Origin: Leucobacter luti
Lineage (GTDB): Bacteria > Actinomycetota > Actinomycetes > Actinomycetales > Microbacteriaceae
Direction: 5' to 3'
Assembly: GCF_019464495.1 (NCBI RefSeq)
Contig: NZ_CP080492.1
Coordinates: forward strand, 1,364,001 to 1,428,000
DNA length: 64,000 nt
Part shown: piece after piece, positions 8,978 to 17,239 of the stretch
How positions within the stretch are numbered: position 1 is the first letter of the stretch
How the letters are laid out: each line of letters opens with the position of its first letter
The notes under the pieces: model-generated
Databases searched by the model: none
What the model was told of the DNA's origin: nothing
The model's input: only the letters and a program-made list of their open reading frames with translations
Position numbers and translations under genes: made by a program

Positions 8978-10555
8978 ATGAACGTATCCGCCACCCCACT
9001 TCTCCTCATCGTCGATGAGATCTCTGCTGGCACCGCATCTATCGATATCTGTTTTGACGGCGCACGCGTGTGGTCGATCGATGTTCGTGACGAGGATCCG
9101 GCCGGTGGGCCGCACCGATTCGCGTGGCCGCAAGCGCTCCAGCCATTCCTTACTGGACGTACTCGACTCAGCGTGCACGACTCCGGCTCCAGCGTCGAGC
9201 TTGCTGCGTCCGAGACGATGTTTGACGATGAGGCCGGACGTACCAGGGTCACCGATGAGGTCGGCGCTCCGCTTGTGATTAACAAGTGGGGTCGGCTCGG
9301 TGTCGCGCTCGAAGCCCTGGGTGAAGAGGTCCAGGAGCTCATCCTTGAACGCTCTGCACGACTCATAGCTCTGCTCGAAGGGCTCGGGCTGCGACCCTTC
9401 GTTGTTGGCGGCACGCTGCTCGGAGCGGTGCGGACCGGAAAGCTTCTCCCCCACGATGACGACGCAGATATTGCGTATCTCTCAGAACATGATTCGCCCG
9501 CAGATGTCGCGGTCGAAGCGTTCCGCGTTGGATCTCAACTCGTTGCAGCAGGCTACGAGCTGCGTCGCCACAGCGCAACACATATGCAATTGCTGTTCCG
9601 CGACGACAGCGGCGCCGTAGAGCACTACATCGACGTGTTTGCCGCGTTCTTCACGACAGACGGGAAAATCAATCAACCGTTCCATGTCCGGGGTGACATG
9701 CGCCGCGACGAACTCCTCCCGTTCGGATCCGTTGAGATCAACCGACTGCAGTTCCCTGCCCCGGCGGACCCGGCACGCTGGCTCACCGTAAACTACGATG
9801 CGAACTGGCGTACGCCGATCCCTGGGTATGTGCTCGAGACCCCGGTGGCGACTCGCCGCCGGTTTGAAAACTGGTTCGGATCTTTTAATCTGCACCGTGA
9901 GTTCTGGGACGAGCGGTTTGCGCACGGCGCCGTCCGCGGCGGAGATCCACAGTGGGCCTCTGGTGCAGCGTGGCTACTCGCGGAAGTCGCAGCATTCTCC
10001 TCGTCGACCCTGGTCGATCTGGGTTGCGGAGACGGCGTCTTGACGCGTGCTCTCGCCGCAGCCCACCCTGGCCCGAACGCCCTCGGACTCGACTATTCAG
10101 ATGTGGGCCTGCACGTGAGTCGCGCTGGAGCGATGAACGGTGATTCTGTGACGTTCGCCCACACAAACTTTTACCGGCTCACGGCGCTCGCTGCACCCCG
10201 GGCGAACGGAGTTTCGGGCCCTTTTGATGCCGTTGCAAACCATCTCTTCGAACAGCTCGGACACCGCGGCCGGGAACAGGGGTGGCGTCTCCTGCGAATG
10301 GCGCTCCGCAGCGGTGGCAGCGCTCGGTTCACCTTCAATGCTCACCATGCACCAGACGTTCACTTCGATGACCCAACCGGCTGGCACCTCACTGAAGGGG
10401 AACTCAGCGCCGAGGCTGCGTCCTACGGACTCCGCGTCGAATTTGTGCCGCTCCCCGTAACTGCTCCGAGTTTCGCTGAGCGCCGCCCGATCGGGGCCAG
10501 AGTGCACCTCGGCTCTCACGCAACTCCTACCTCACGCCCAGGGAGGGCAGCATGA
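8978..10555 (+). CDS. LicD-family transferase fused to a SAM methyltransferase
   Basis: 525 residues. An N-terminal about 120-residue beta-rich domain also occurs in the paralogue at 29029. A LicD domain follows with 'VVGGTLLGAVRTGKLLPHDDDADIAY' (about 141-166), whose Asp cluster is the metal site, plus 'QPFHVRGDMRRDELLPF' and 'WRTPIPGY'. The C-terminal third is a class I methyltransferase with 'LVDLGCGDGVLTRAL' near 343-357. LicD enzymes attach phosphocholine or related phospho-groups to surface glycans; the methyltransferase may methylate the sugar or the transferred group (inference). The stop overlaps the next start (ATGA), so the small downstream protein is translationally coupled. It diverges from glf. 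Confidence 0.87.
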   Translation: MNVSATPLLLIVDEISAGTASIDICFDGARVWSIDVRDEDPAGGPHRFAWPQALQPFLTGRTRLSVHDSGSSVELAASETMFDDEAGRTRVTDEVGAPLVINKWGRLGVALEALGEEVQELILERSARLIALLEGLGLRPFVVGGTLLGAVRTGKLLPHDDDADIAYLSEHDSPADVAVEAFRVGSQLVAAGYELRRHSATHMQLLFRDDSGAVEHYIDVFAAFFTTDGKINQPFHVRGDMRRDELLPFGSVEINRLQFPAPADPARWLTVNYDANWRTPIPGYVLETPVATRRRFENWFGSFNLHREFWDERFAHGAVRGGDPQWASGAAWLLAEVAAFSSSTLVDLGCGDGVLTRALAAAHPGPNALGLDYSDVGLHVSRAGAMNGDSVTFAHTNFYRLTALAAPRANGVSGPFDAVANHLFEQLGHRGREQGWRLLRMALRSGGSARFTFNAHHAPDVHFDDPTGWHLTEGELSAEAASYGLRVEFVPLPVTAPSFAERRPIGARVHLGSHATPTSRPGRAA

Positions 10556-10755
10556 AAGAACCACACGCCACGGCCAGTCCGCTCACCCGGCTCCGCAACC
10601 GCCTCTCCGGCGCACACATTCGCAGCCTGCAAGCTGAGCTACAAACCGAGCGCGAGCGCATCACACAGCTCGAGGCCGAACTTGATGAGCTTCGCCGCGA
10701 CAGCCTCCGTGTCGCCGAACTCGTCGACCTGGTGGAGCAGCAGCTGTCTCCGTAG
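10552..10755 (+). CDS. Small coiled-coil protein (DUF6752-like)
   Basis: 67 residues, mostly one predicted coiled coil: 'QLEAELDELRRDSLRVAEL' then 'VDLVEQQLSP'. This resembles the short domain found at the ends of actinobacterial glycosyltransferases (DUF6752 by my recollection). The paralogous LicD fusion at 29029 carries the same motif as its own C-terminus ('LDHRRRDLLRAAEVADMIE'). Here it is a separate gene coupled to the upstream LicD fusion by ATGA. It probably mediates oligomerisation or docking of that enzyme; this is inferred from the fused and unfused arrangements. Confidence 0.75.
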   Translation: MKEPHATASPLTRLRNRLSGAHIRSLQAELQTERERITQLEAELDELRRDSLRVAELVDLVEQQLSP

Positions 10756-10851
10756 CGGTGAGCGGCGTGCCCGCTGATCACGTGGCCCGAAAGCTCACGC
10801 GACCACCGACGCGCAGTCGCGCGGGATCATTCCAGGGGCCGAGAGCGACGC

Positions 10852-11808
10852 TTAGGCCTCGGAGCTGAGCGCCGACGCGATGATGCGGTGTGCAGGCAGA
10901 ATGCTCCGTCTCTCTTCGTCCATGTCGACCGTACCCTGGACGAGATCAACAAAGTGCTCGAACTGCGCTGCGAGGGGCTCGAGGCCAGAGACCTCTGGCA
11001 CCTCCATCTCCGTCATCTGTTTGAATCCGGCGCGGCCATCCGTGCTCTCGATATTGGCGTGACGATACTTCGTGACACTCCGGAGCAGCAGATCCACCTC
11101 AACCATGGAGGTGAGCGACTGGATCGTGAGACGACGCACCTTACGCTGACCGATCCGGCTCGCAGAGGCGGAGGCGATTCCGTTGTTCGGGAACCGAAGG
11201 GTCATGTCGATGACGTCTTCAGCTCCCGGTTGCGACTCCGGATGGAAGTACCCGAGTTCTGCGCTCACAGTGGACGGAGACACTGAACCGAAGAGACGCG
11301 ACACGAGGTCTGCGTCGTGCACGAGCATGTCCCAGGCAACACCGGTCTTAATGCGCGCCCAGTACGGCGAGTGCCGCTCGGCACGAACATACACTGGATC
11401 CTCGATGAGCGACTCCGCGGCGATCACGCCGGCGTTATAGCGCTCAAGGAAGCCGCACTGCACGGGGACGCCACGCTGCTCTGCGATGGTCAGAATCTCT
11501 TCGGTCTGCTCGAGCGAGGGGCAGATCGGCTTTTCAATGAGCACCGGAATGCCGGCGTCCAAGATCTGACGCGCGATGTCGTAGTGGTACTCGGTCGACG
11601 CCGCGACAACCACCGCGTCAGCGTGCTTGAGCGCTTCCTCGGCTGCTGGGAACCAGTCGCCGCCGTAGAGGTCAGTTGCCGCGCGCCCGTTCTGCTCGAA
11701 CGGGTCGACGATGCCGACGAGGTTGGCGCGCGCGGAGGCGGAAATAATCCGAGCGTGATTGCGGCCCATCGTTCCAGCTCCGAAAAGCACGATGTTCGGG
11801 TTTGCCAT
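10852..11808 (-). CDS. Gfo/Idh/MocA-family sugar-nucleotide oxidoreductase
   Basis: 318 residues. N-terminal Rossmann fold 'IVLFGAGTMGRNHARII' (5-21) and the family motif 'VLIEKPICPSLEQTEEI' (about 88-104) containing the conserved EKP lysine, then the alpha/beta substrate domain. These enzymes oxidise or reduce sugars with bound NAD(P). With an LpxD-like acyltransferase gene directly divergent at 11917 and a DegT aminotransferase at 21819, a WlbA/WbpB-type role (C3 oxidation of a UDP-HexNAc derivative before transamination) is plausible but not proven. Start ATG 11808 has a strong GGAGGAG upstream. It is convergent with the small DUF6752-like gene. Confidence 0.85.
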   Translation of the reverse strand: MANPNIVLFGAGTMGRNHARIISASARANLVGIVDPFEQNGRAATDLYGGDWFPAAEEALKHADAVVVAASTEYHYDIARQILDAGIPVLIEKPICPSLEQTEEILTIAEQRGVPVQCGFLERYNAGVIAAESLIEDPVYVRAERHSPYWARIKTGVAWDMLVHDADLVSRLFGSVSPSTVSAELGYFHPESQPGAEDVIDMTLRFPNNGIASASASRIGQRKVRRLTIQSLTSMVEVDLLLRSVTKYRHANIESTDGRAGFKQMTEMEVPEVSGLEPLAAQFEHFVDLVQGTVDMDEERRSILPAHRIIASALSSEA

Positions 11809-11903
11809 GCGTCTCCTCCAACACTTCCAGCGATCCGTTCCCGAGGCGTCGAGACGAACCTCTCCAGTTTACGGGGTCCGAAGCAGGGATTCCCTTGCCG
11901 AGC

Positions 11904-11909
11904 TACAGT
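11904..11909 (+). promoter_or_regulatory. Leaderless-type -10 box
   Basis: TACAGT, 7 nt before ATG 11917. A G-rich stretch (GGGGGA) lies between the box and the ATG, so a leadered transcript cannot be excluded. Confidence 0.4.
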
Positions 11910-11916
11910 GGGGGAC

Positions 11917-12819
11917 ATGACGGACCTCACCGCTCGCGCGCTCGCAGACGACTTCACCGCCGATCTCATTGGCGCGGACCTCAGAATCTCGGTCCCGGCT
12001 CCACTTGTCGACGCCACCGCAGACACGCTCACCTTCGTCGGCGATGTCGAGCGTTTTGCGGCACCGCTCGGCGCGGCACTCGCCGCTGGCGCCGTAGTGC
12101 TGGCGCCCGAAGGAGTCGAATTGCCTGCTCCTGCACGAGGTGCGATCATCCCCGTAGCCAACCCGCGCGCCGCATTCGGCCAGACTGTGGCGCGACACTT
12201 CGCCCCACAGATGGAACCGGGGATCGCTGCGACCGCCCGGGTGCACGAGACGGCGATCGTGCACGACACTGCACACATCGGCGAGTACAGCGTGATCCGA
12301 GCCGGTGTGATCATCGAAGCACACGCGGAGATTCGGGATCACGTCGTGATCGGGCGCAACGTCGTGGTCGGCCCGCACGCGCTGGTGAAGAGCCAGGCAG
12401 TGGTGGGCGAGGAGGGCTTCGGCATCGAGAAGGACGCCAATGGCAACAATTTCCATGTGCCCCACATCGGCTCCGTGCGCCTGGGCGCTCACACCGAGGT
12501 CGGCAATTTCACCACGGTGTGCTCCGGCACGATCGCTCCCACCGTGATCGGGGATTACACGAAGATCGATGACCACGTGCACATTGCGCACAACTGCCGG
12601 ATCGGCCGCAACGTGATCATCACTGCGTGCGCAGAGGTGTCCGGCAGCGTCGTCGTCGAGGATGACGTCTGGATAGGTCCGAACGCCTCAATCATTCAGG
12701 GGCTCACGCTCGGCAAGGATTCCCTGCTCGGGATCGGGGCGGTAGCCCTGAAGTCGATCCCGGAGAACGAGGTCCGGGTCGGGAACCCCGCGAAGCGGCT
12801 CGGCGACAACAAGAAGTAG
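11917..12819 (+). CDS. LpxD-like left-handed beta-helix acyltransferase
   Basis: 300 residues. An N-terminal about 90-residue LpxD-like domain ('DTLTFVGDVERFAAPL') precedes hexapeptide repeats ('IVHDTAHIGEYSVIRAGVIIEAHAEI...VVIGRNVVVGPHALV') forming a left-handed beta-helix, with the acyltransferase-type 'HIAHNCRIGRNVII' near 228-241. Gram-positive members with this layout acylate UDP-amino sugars rather than making lipid A. It is divergent from the Gfo/Idh oxidoreductase. A much longer open frame continues upstream of ATG 11917, but it lies antisense to that oxidoreductase and is not coding. The real substrate is unknown. Confidence 0.83.
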   Translation: MTDLTARALADDFTADLIGADLRISVPAPLVDATADTLTFVGDVERFAAPLGAALAAGAVVLAPEGVELPAPARGAIIPVANPRAAFGQTVARHFAPQMEPGIAATARVHETAIVHDTAHIGEYSVIRAGVIIEAHAEIRDHVVIGRNVVVGPHALVKSQAVVGEEGFGIEKDANGNNFHVPHIGSVRLGAHTEVGNFTTVCSGTIAPTVIGDYTKIDDHVHIAHNCRIGRNVIITACAEVSGSVVVEDDVWIGPNASIIQGLTLGKDSLLGIGAVALKSIPENEVRVGNPAKRLGDNKK

Positions 12820-12834
12820 CGCCGCGCCGGGCCG

Positions 12835-13509
12835 CTAGTAGTTCTCGGCTGGGACTTTCTCGAACCACCAGAACGGGTGCGTGAGCACCTGCATGAGCGG
12901 CTCTTTGCCGACCCACTGGCCGAAGTGCCCCTCGCGCCAGCGCCCGCTGGAGTCGCTCAGGTACTTCATGTTCGGCATCATGAACCGTTCTTCGTAAGCG
13001 TGATAAGCGACGGTGTCGTTCCACTTTTCGCGCAGCGCGTTCGCGAAGTCCATGCCACCCATACGAGCCGGTTCATGAGAGCTGAATCCGCCGAGTGGGC
13101 GCCCCACCGCTGCTTCGAACACCGCGCGCTGGCGTTCAGCCCAAGACCAGTTGTCCCCGCCGAGCCAGTCGCTCAGACCACCTTCGAGGTGGAGCTGGAC
13201 TTCGTGGCCAAGCGCCTCCATCTCCTGAATGAACTGCAGGGACTGCAAGCTCATGAGATTGTAGCCGCGCGCGTGCACGCGCAGGAAGAACGTCGACGAG
13301 CATCCAGCCTCAGCATCAACGCGCGCCACGCGCATGGCCTGCTCAATCGTGTTGTCGATGTCGTGTCGCAATACGAGGTGCTTCTCCTGCGGGGCAGCCA
13401 AGTACCGTTCGAACCCGGTCACCGCGTATCCGGCCTCGCGATACGCACGGAGCGTGTCGGCGTACGACCTGAGCGAGTAGTCGTACGTTTCAGTTGCAGT
13501 TGAGGTCAC
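12835..13509 (-). CDS. Polysaccharide deacetylase-like protein
   Basis: 224 residues. 'HLVLRHDIDNTIEQAMRVA' (about 44-62) resembles the Asp-Asp metal motif of NodB-fold deacetylases found in surface-glycan loci. 'TFFLRVHARGYN', 'EVQLHLEGG' and 'GFSSHEPARMGG' follow at expected positions. The second metal motif is not the classical HxxxH, so catalytic activity is uncertain. It could remove an acetyl group from an amino sugar in the pathway. It is convergent with the LpxD-like gene, 15 bp between stops, and no hairpin was seen there. Confidence 0.7.
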   Translation of the reverse strand: MTSTATETYDYSLRSYADTLRAYREAGYAVTGFERYLAAPQEKHLVLRHDIDNTIEQAMRVARVDAEAGCSSTFFLRVHARGYNLMSLQSLQFIQEMEALGHEVQLHLEGGLSDWLGGDNWSWAERQRAVFEAAVGRPLGGFSSHEPARMGGMDFANALREKWNDTVAYHAYEERFMMPNMKYLSDSSGRWREGHFGQWVGKEPLMQVLTHPFWWFEKVPAENY

Positions 13510-13628
13510 GCCGGCCTACCGTCCAGGTCGCGGCCAGCTTGCGCCGGCTCGGGTCTGTCAAGAACACAATCTTCCCCATGCTACGTGACCCGGGTTCGGA
13601 AACGAGACCCCGCGGTAGGATTGCACGC

Positions 13629-13667
13629 ATGGCAACACTGAACCGAGTGGCTTTTCCCGCATCGTGA
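13629..13667 (+). CDS. 12-codon leader ORF resembling the GlfT2 N-terminus
   Basis: ATG 13629 follows TAGGAT (13616-13621) by 7 nt, the leaderless layout used widely here. It encodes MATLNRVAFPAS and stops at 13665-13667, overlapping the GTG start of the next gene as GTGA. The peptide resembles the GlfT2 start MPTTLQSIVFPLS. It may be a remnant of a lost glfT2-like gene now serving as a translated leader that couples expression of the glycosyltransferase. The similarity is short, so remnant status is inference. Confidence 0.45.
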   Translation: MATLNRVAFPAS

Positions 13668-14911
13668 ACCGCAACCGCCTTCCCGCGTGGGTAAACCACT
13701 GGATTGACAGCCTCGCCGACGCCCCGATGAGCGTGCTGGGCAAGATCGCGGCACGCCGCCTCGGAAGCCCAGCCCCCCTTGGTTCGGTTCCGGCGACCGA
13801 GTTTGCCGATGCCCCCACTCGCGTGCTGATCGCCCCTGTGAACTACGCAGGCCAGGGCAAGGCGTGGGCGCGCGCGCTCGAAAAGATGGATCCTGGCATT
13901 TCCGCACGCAATATGGCGATGGAAGTGCCAGGTGGATTCGCGTTCGACGCTGACCTCTTGGTGCCGGTCGGCACCTACCACAACGATGCAGACTGGCAGC
14001 AGCGCCAATTCGAGGCTGCGGCGAGCGCAACCCACGTGCTCATCGAGGCCGAGGAACCTCCCTTCGGTCGCTTCATGGGACGCTCTGTTGCCGCGCAAGC
14101 AGCAGCCCTGAGCGCACGCGGTGTCAGTGTTGCGTACCTGGCACACGGCACGGACGCGCGTCTTCCGTCGCGACACATCGACGGCAATCCACTTTCCTAC
14201 TACGCTGACGAAGCGGTGTATCTCCCCCGCGCTGAGCAGCTGGCCGCGCGCAATATTGCATTCGTCACCGACAGCGGTCGTCCCGTGTTCGTGTCCACTC
14301 CCGATCTGCTGGTGGATCTGCCGCACGCTGTCTGGTGTCCCGTCATGGTCGACCTGGATCGCTGGGCAGCACCGAACCGCGTGGCGCGACCGCCTGCCGC
14401 ACCGCTCCGAGTGGTACACGCGCCCTCAGTCGCGGCCTACAAGGGCACCGCCATGATTATGCCGACGATCGAACGACTCGAAGCCGAGGGCCTGATCGAG
14501 TTTCGTTTGATCCAGGGCGTCCCGTCCGCCGAGATGCCCGCGGTGTTTGCTGAGGCAGACGTCCTCTTGGATCAGTTCCGTGCCGGGTCGTATGGTGTTG
14601 CCGCGTGTGAAGCGATGGCCGCTGGCTGCCTGGCAATCGGCCAAGTTTCGGCGCAGGTACGCTCGGCAGTTCAAGAGGCGAGCGGGCTTGAACTTCCCAT
14701 CCTTGAGGCGACACCGGACTCGCTGGAGCAGGTGCTGCGGGGACTCGCGGCACTCTCAGATCTTTCCGCGCAAGCGACACGCAGTATTGACTTTGTGCGG
14801 ACCGTGCACGACGGCCGCATGTCGGCGCAGGCACTCCGCGAGCACTGGCTCGCTGCGCCTGACGCACATTTCGACGATCGAAAGGACCCGGTCGGTGCAC
14901 CCAGCAGCTGA
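13664..14911 (+). CDS. Glycosyltransferase (GT-B), paralogue 1 of 3
   Basis: 415 residues, GT-B fold. Family signatures are shared with the genes at 14895 and 17236: 'VLIAPVNYAGQGKAWARALE' (about 53-72), 'AYLAHGTDARLPSRH', 'VVHAPSVAAYKGT' and the donor-site stretch 'LLDQFRAGSYGVAACEAMAAG' (about 303-323). Likely a cytoplasmic transferase for one linkage of the surface polymer; donor and acceptor unknown. The start is GTG 13664, whose only visible initiation signal is overlap with the stop of a 12-codon leader ORF. It is followed by an overlapping paralogue (17 nt), so the two are co-translated. Confidence 0.83.
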   Translation: MNRNRLPAWVNHWIDSLADAPMSVLGKIAARRLGSPAPLGSVPATEFADAPTRVLIAPVNYAGQGKAWARALEKMDPGISARNMAMEVPGGFAFDADLLVPVGTYHNDADWQQRQFEAAASATHVLIEAEEPPFGRFMGRSVAAQAAALSARGVSVAYLAHGTDARLPSRHIDGNPLSYYADEAVYLPRAEQLAARNIAFVTDSGRPVFVSTPDLLVDLPHAVWCPVMVDLDRWAAPNRVARPPAAPLRVVHAPSVAAYKGTAMIMPTIERLEAEGLIEFRLIQGVPSAEMPAVFAEADVLLDQFRAGSYGVAACEAMAAGCLAIGQVSAQVRSAVQEASGLELPILEATPDSLEQVLRGLAALSDLSAQATRSIDFVRTVHDGRMSAQALREHWLAAPDAHFDDRKDPVGAPSS

Positions 14912-16067
14912 ACGACTCTGGAATCTCACGCCAAAGCTTGCACAAGACGCAATCGCCTCCGGCGTTGACCGCCTGCGCGGAGCGGTCCCACCGCCGCCGC
15001 CAGTGCCCGATCCGCAGATGCCGATCCGTCTCCTCGTTGGGCCGGTGAATTATGCTGGCCAGGGGTATCGTTGGTCCCGCGCAGTCGAGGAGACCGGACG
15101 GGTTTCCGCGCGCAACTATGTCCATGAAGCGAACAACCCGCTGGGATATGCCTCGGACTACACCGTTCCGTGGCGGACTGCTGAGCATTCACGATCCTGG
15201 CAGCGGTCGATGCTGGAAACGTTGTCCGAGCAGTACACTCACGTGCTGATCGAGGCGTGCTTTCCGATCCTCGGTGGTCGCTACTCCGGCGATATGTACC
15301 GGCAGGCGGCCGAATTGCAGGAAGCGGGCCTGAAACTCGCGATCGTGGGGCATGGCACTGACATTCGTTTGCCCTCGCGTCACGCCGAGCTGCACGAGTG
15401 GTCCTATTTCCACACCGACGAATGGGTCGCCCCTGAGCTGGTAGAAAAGGTCGTCAGCAAGAACCTCAAGTTGATCGACGATCTCGGCGTGCCAACCTTC
15501 GTCTCGACCGCGGGCCTCTTACTTGATGTGCCTGAGGCGCATTTCCTCGGAGTCATTATTGATCCAGAGAGGTGGTCGAACGATGAGCCGCTGCTGGTGC
15601 GCGACCGCCTCAAGGTCGTGCACGCACCAACGAATCCAATTCCGAAGGGCACAACGCTCATCGCCCCGATCGCTCGGCGGCTGCACGATGAAGGCCTCAT
15701 TGAGTATGTCGAATTGCGCGGGATCCCGAACGATCAGATGCCCGCAATCTTCGCAGACGCAGATGTGGTGTTGGACCAGTTCCGCGGCGCGGACTACGGG
15801 GTCGCTGCCTGTGAAACTATGGCCTCTGGGCGGATCGTCCTCGCCCACGTGAGTGACCAGGTCCGAGCCGAGGTGGAATCTCGCGCCGGCATGGCGCTCC
15901 CGATTCCTGAGACGACTCCAGGCACCATTGAATCGATGCTCCGTGACATCGCTGCGAGGCGGGATCACTACCGGGAAATCGCGGCGCAGGGGCCCGAGTT
16001 CGTGCGCCGGCTCCACAGCGGCGACTACTCGCGCAACGCGCTGATGCAGCACTTTTTGGACGCATAA
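14895..16067 (+). CDS. Glycosyltransferase (GT-B), paralogue 2 of 3
   Basis: 390 residues. Same family as its neighbours: 'LLVGPVNYAGQGYRWSRAVE', 'AIVGHGTDIRLPSRHAELHEW', 'VVHAPTNPIPKGTTLIAP' and 'VLDQFRGADYGVAACETMASG' (about 294-314). GTG 14895 was chosen because AAAGGA lies 8 nt upstream and because extension further upstream runs antisense-like through the preceding gene. It overlaps the stop of the preceding paralogue by 17 nt and is followed after 2 nt by the GT4 gene at 16070, so one transcript is likely. The three paralogues probably add successive related sugars (inference). Confidence 0.83.
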   Translation: MHPAAERLWNLTPKLAQDAIASGVDRLRGAVPPPPPVPDPQMPIRLLVGPVNYAGQGYRWSRAVEETGRVSARNYVHEANNPLGYASDYTVPWRTAEHSRSWQRSMLETLSEQYTHVLIEACFPILGGRYSGDMYRQAAELQEAGLKLAIVGHGTDIRLPSRHAELHEWSYFHTDEWVAPELVEKVVSKNLKLIDDLGVPTFVSTAGLLLDVPEAHFLGVIIDPERWSNDEPLLVRDRLKVVHAPTNPIPKGTTLIAPIARRLHDEGLIEYVELRGIPNDQMPAIFADADVVLDQFRGADYGVAACETMASGRIVLAHVSDQVRAEVESRAGMALPIPETTPGTIESMLRDIAARRDHYREIAAQGPEFVRRLHSGDYSRNALMQHFLDA

Positions 16068-16069
16068 CA

Positions 16070-17239
16070 ATGCGGATCATTATTACTACCAGGATCTACC
16101 GGCCCGAACCGTCGGCTGCGTCGTTCTTCCTCGGTTCTGTCGCTGACGCGCTGACGGCTGGGGGCCACGAGGTCGAGGTACTCACCGCAAAACCACTGCC
16201 CGGTCAAGGCGAAGCCTCGCGCGGCGAGCGGGTGAAGACCTTTCCGGTCTTGCGCGACGCGAACGGGTACGTGCGCGGCTACCTGCAGTACATGAGTTTT
16301 GATATCCCGCTCGCCTTCCGGCTGCTGTTCTCGCGCCGCCCGGCCGCCGTGTTTGTTGAGCCACCGCCCACCACTGGCGCCGTCGTCCGAGTCGTGTGTG
16401 CGCTGCGACAGATTCCCTATGTCTACGACGCTGCGGACATCTGGTCTGATGCGGCGGCGCAGGCAACGAGCTCCGGTGTCGTGGTCAAGGTGCTGCGCTT
16501 GCTCGAAAAGTTTGCGATGCGGGGTGCCGCTGAGCTCGTCACGATCTCACACGGAGTCGTCGATCGGGTCAGGCAGCTTGGGGTCACGACCCCGATCGAC
16601 GTTGCTGGCTTCGGTGCGGACACTTCCGTGTTCGGATATCGAGAGGTCCCGCACGAGAAACTCTTCATTTACGCCGGGACCTACACGGGACTCCACGGCG
16701 CAGACATCCTGATCGAGGCATTCGCGCTGTTTTCCGAGACTCACCCCGGCTACCGGCTCCGTTTCATTGGCAATGGCACCGGTCAGGACGCCATGGTGTC
16801 GCGGGCGACTGCGCTCGGTATCGCTGCTGCTGTTGAGTTCGCTGAACCGGTACCTGCTGCCGAGCTCAGTCCCCAGCTCTCCAGCGCAGTCGCCAGCCTC
16901 GCTACGCTGAAACCAGGCGGAGGTTACGAGTACGCCTTCACCTCAAAAGCATACTCGTCGCTCGCGGCAGGCTGCCCGGTCATCTTCGCTGGCCCCGGCC
17001 CCACGGCTCCCTTCATTGCAGAAGCCGCAACACAGGTGCCCGTCGGTGCGGCGGTCGAATACGAGCCCGAGGCCATCGCTGCGGCAATGCGCGCTGCTGT
17101 CGATGCCCCGCTCAGCGCCTCTGAGCGACAGCGCGTCGCGGTATGGACCGCAGAGCACCATTCGATGCGCGCCGTGGCCGAGCGCGTCGCCGCACGCATC
17201 GCTGCTGTTGGGTCGCGCCCCGGGTCGAGGACCGCATGA
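16070..17239 (+). CDS. Glycosyltransferase family 4
   Basis: 389 residues with the two-domain GT4 layout of WbuB-like enzymes: N-terminal 'TTRIYRPEPSAASFFLGSVADALTAGGHEVEVLT', 'YDAADIWSDAA', a middle 'LFIYAGTYTGLHGADILIEAF' (about 201-221) and the nucleotide-sugar site region 'GGGYEYAFTSKAYSSLAAGCPVIF' (about 283-306), where a conserved Glu precedes the second domain helix. It acts in the cytoplasm on lipid-linked glycan; donor unknown. Start ATG lies 2 nt after the previous stop, and its own TGA overlaps the next ATG (ATGA at 17236). Confidence 0.87.
   Translation: MRIIITTRIYRPEPSAASFFLGSVADALTAGGHEVEVLTAKPLPGQGEASRGERVKTFPVLRDANGYVRGYLQYMSFDIPLAFRLLFSRRPAAVFVEPPPTTGAVVRVVCALRQIPYVYDAADIWSDAAAQATSSGVVVKVLRLLEKFAMRGAAELVTISHGVVDRVRQLGVTTPIDVAGFGADTSVFGYREVPHEKLFIYAGTYTGLHGADILIEAFALFSETHPGYRLRFIGNGTGQDAMVSRATALGIAAAVEFAEPVPAAELSPQLSSAVASLATLKPGGGYEYAFTSKAYSSLAAGCPVIFAGPGPTAPFIAEAATQVPVGAAVEYEPEAIAAAMRAAVDAPLSASERQRVAVWTAEHHSMRAVAERVAARIAAVGSRPGSRTA

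Noticed and set aside
11317..11916. 200-residue upstream extension of the LpxD-like protein
   Set aside because: It is antisense to the Gfo/Idh oxidoreductase; LpxD-like sequence begins at ATG 11917.
13629..13667. True start of the glycosyltransferase at ATG 13629
   Set aside because: This frame stops at 13665-13667; the glycosyltransferase is in another frame from GTG 13664.
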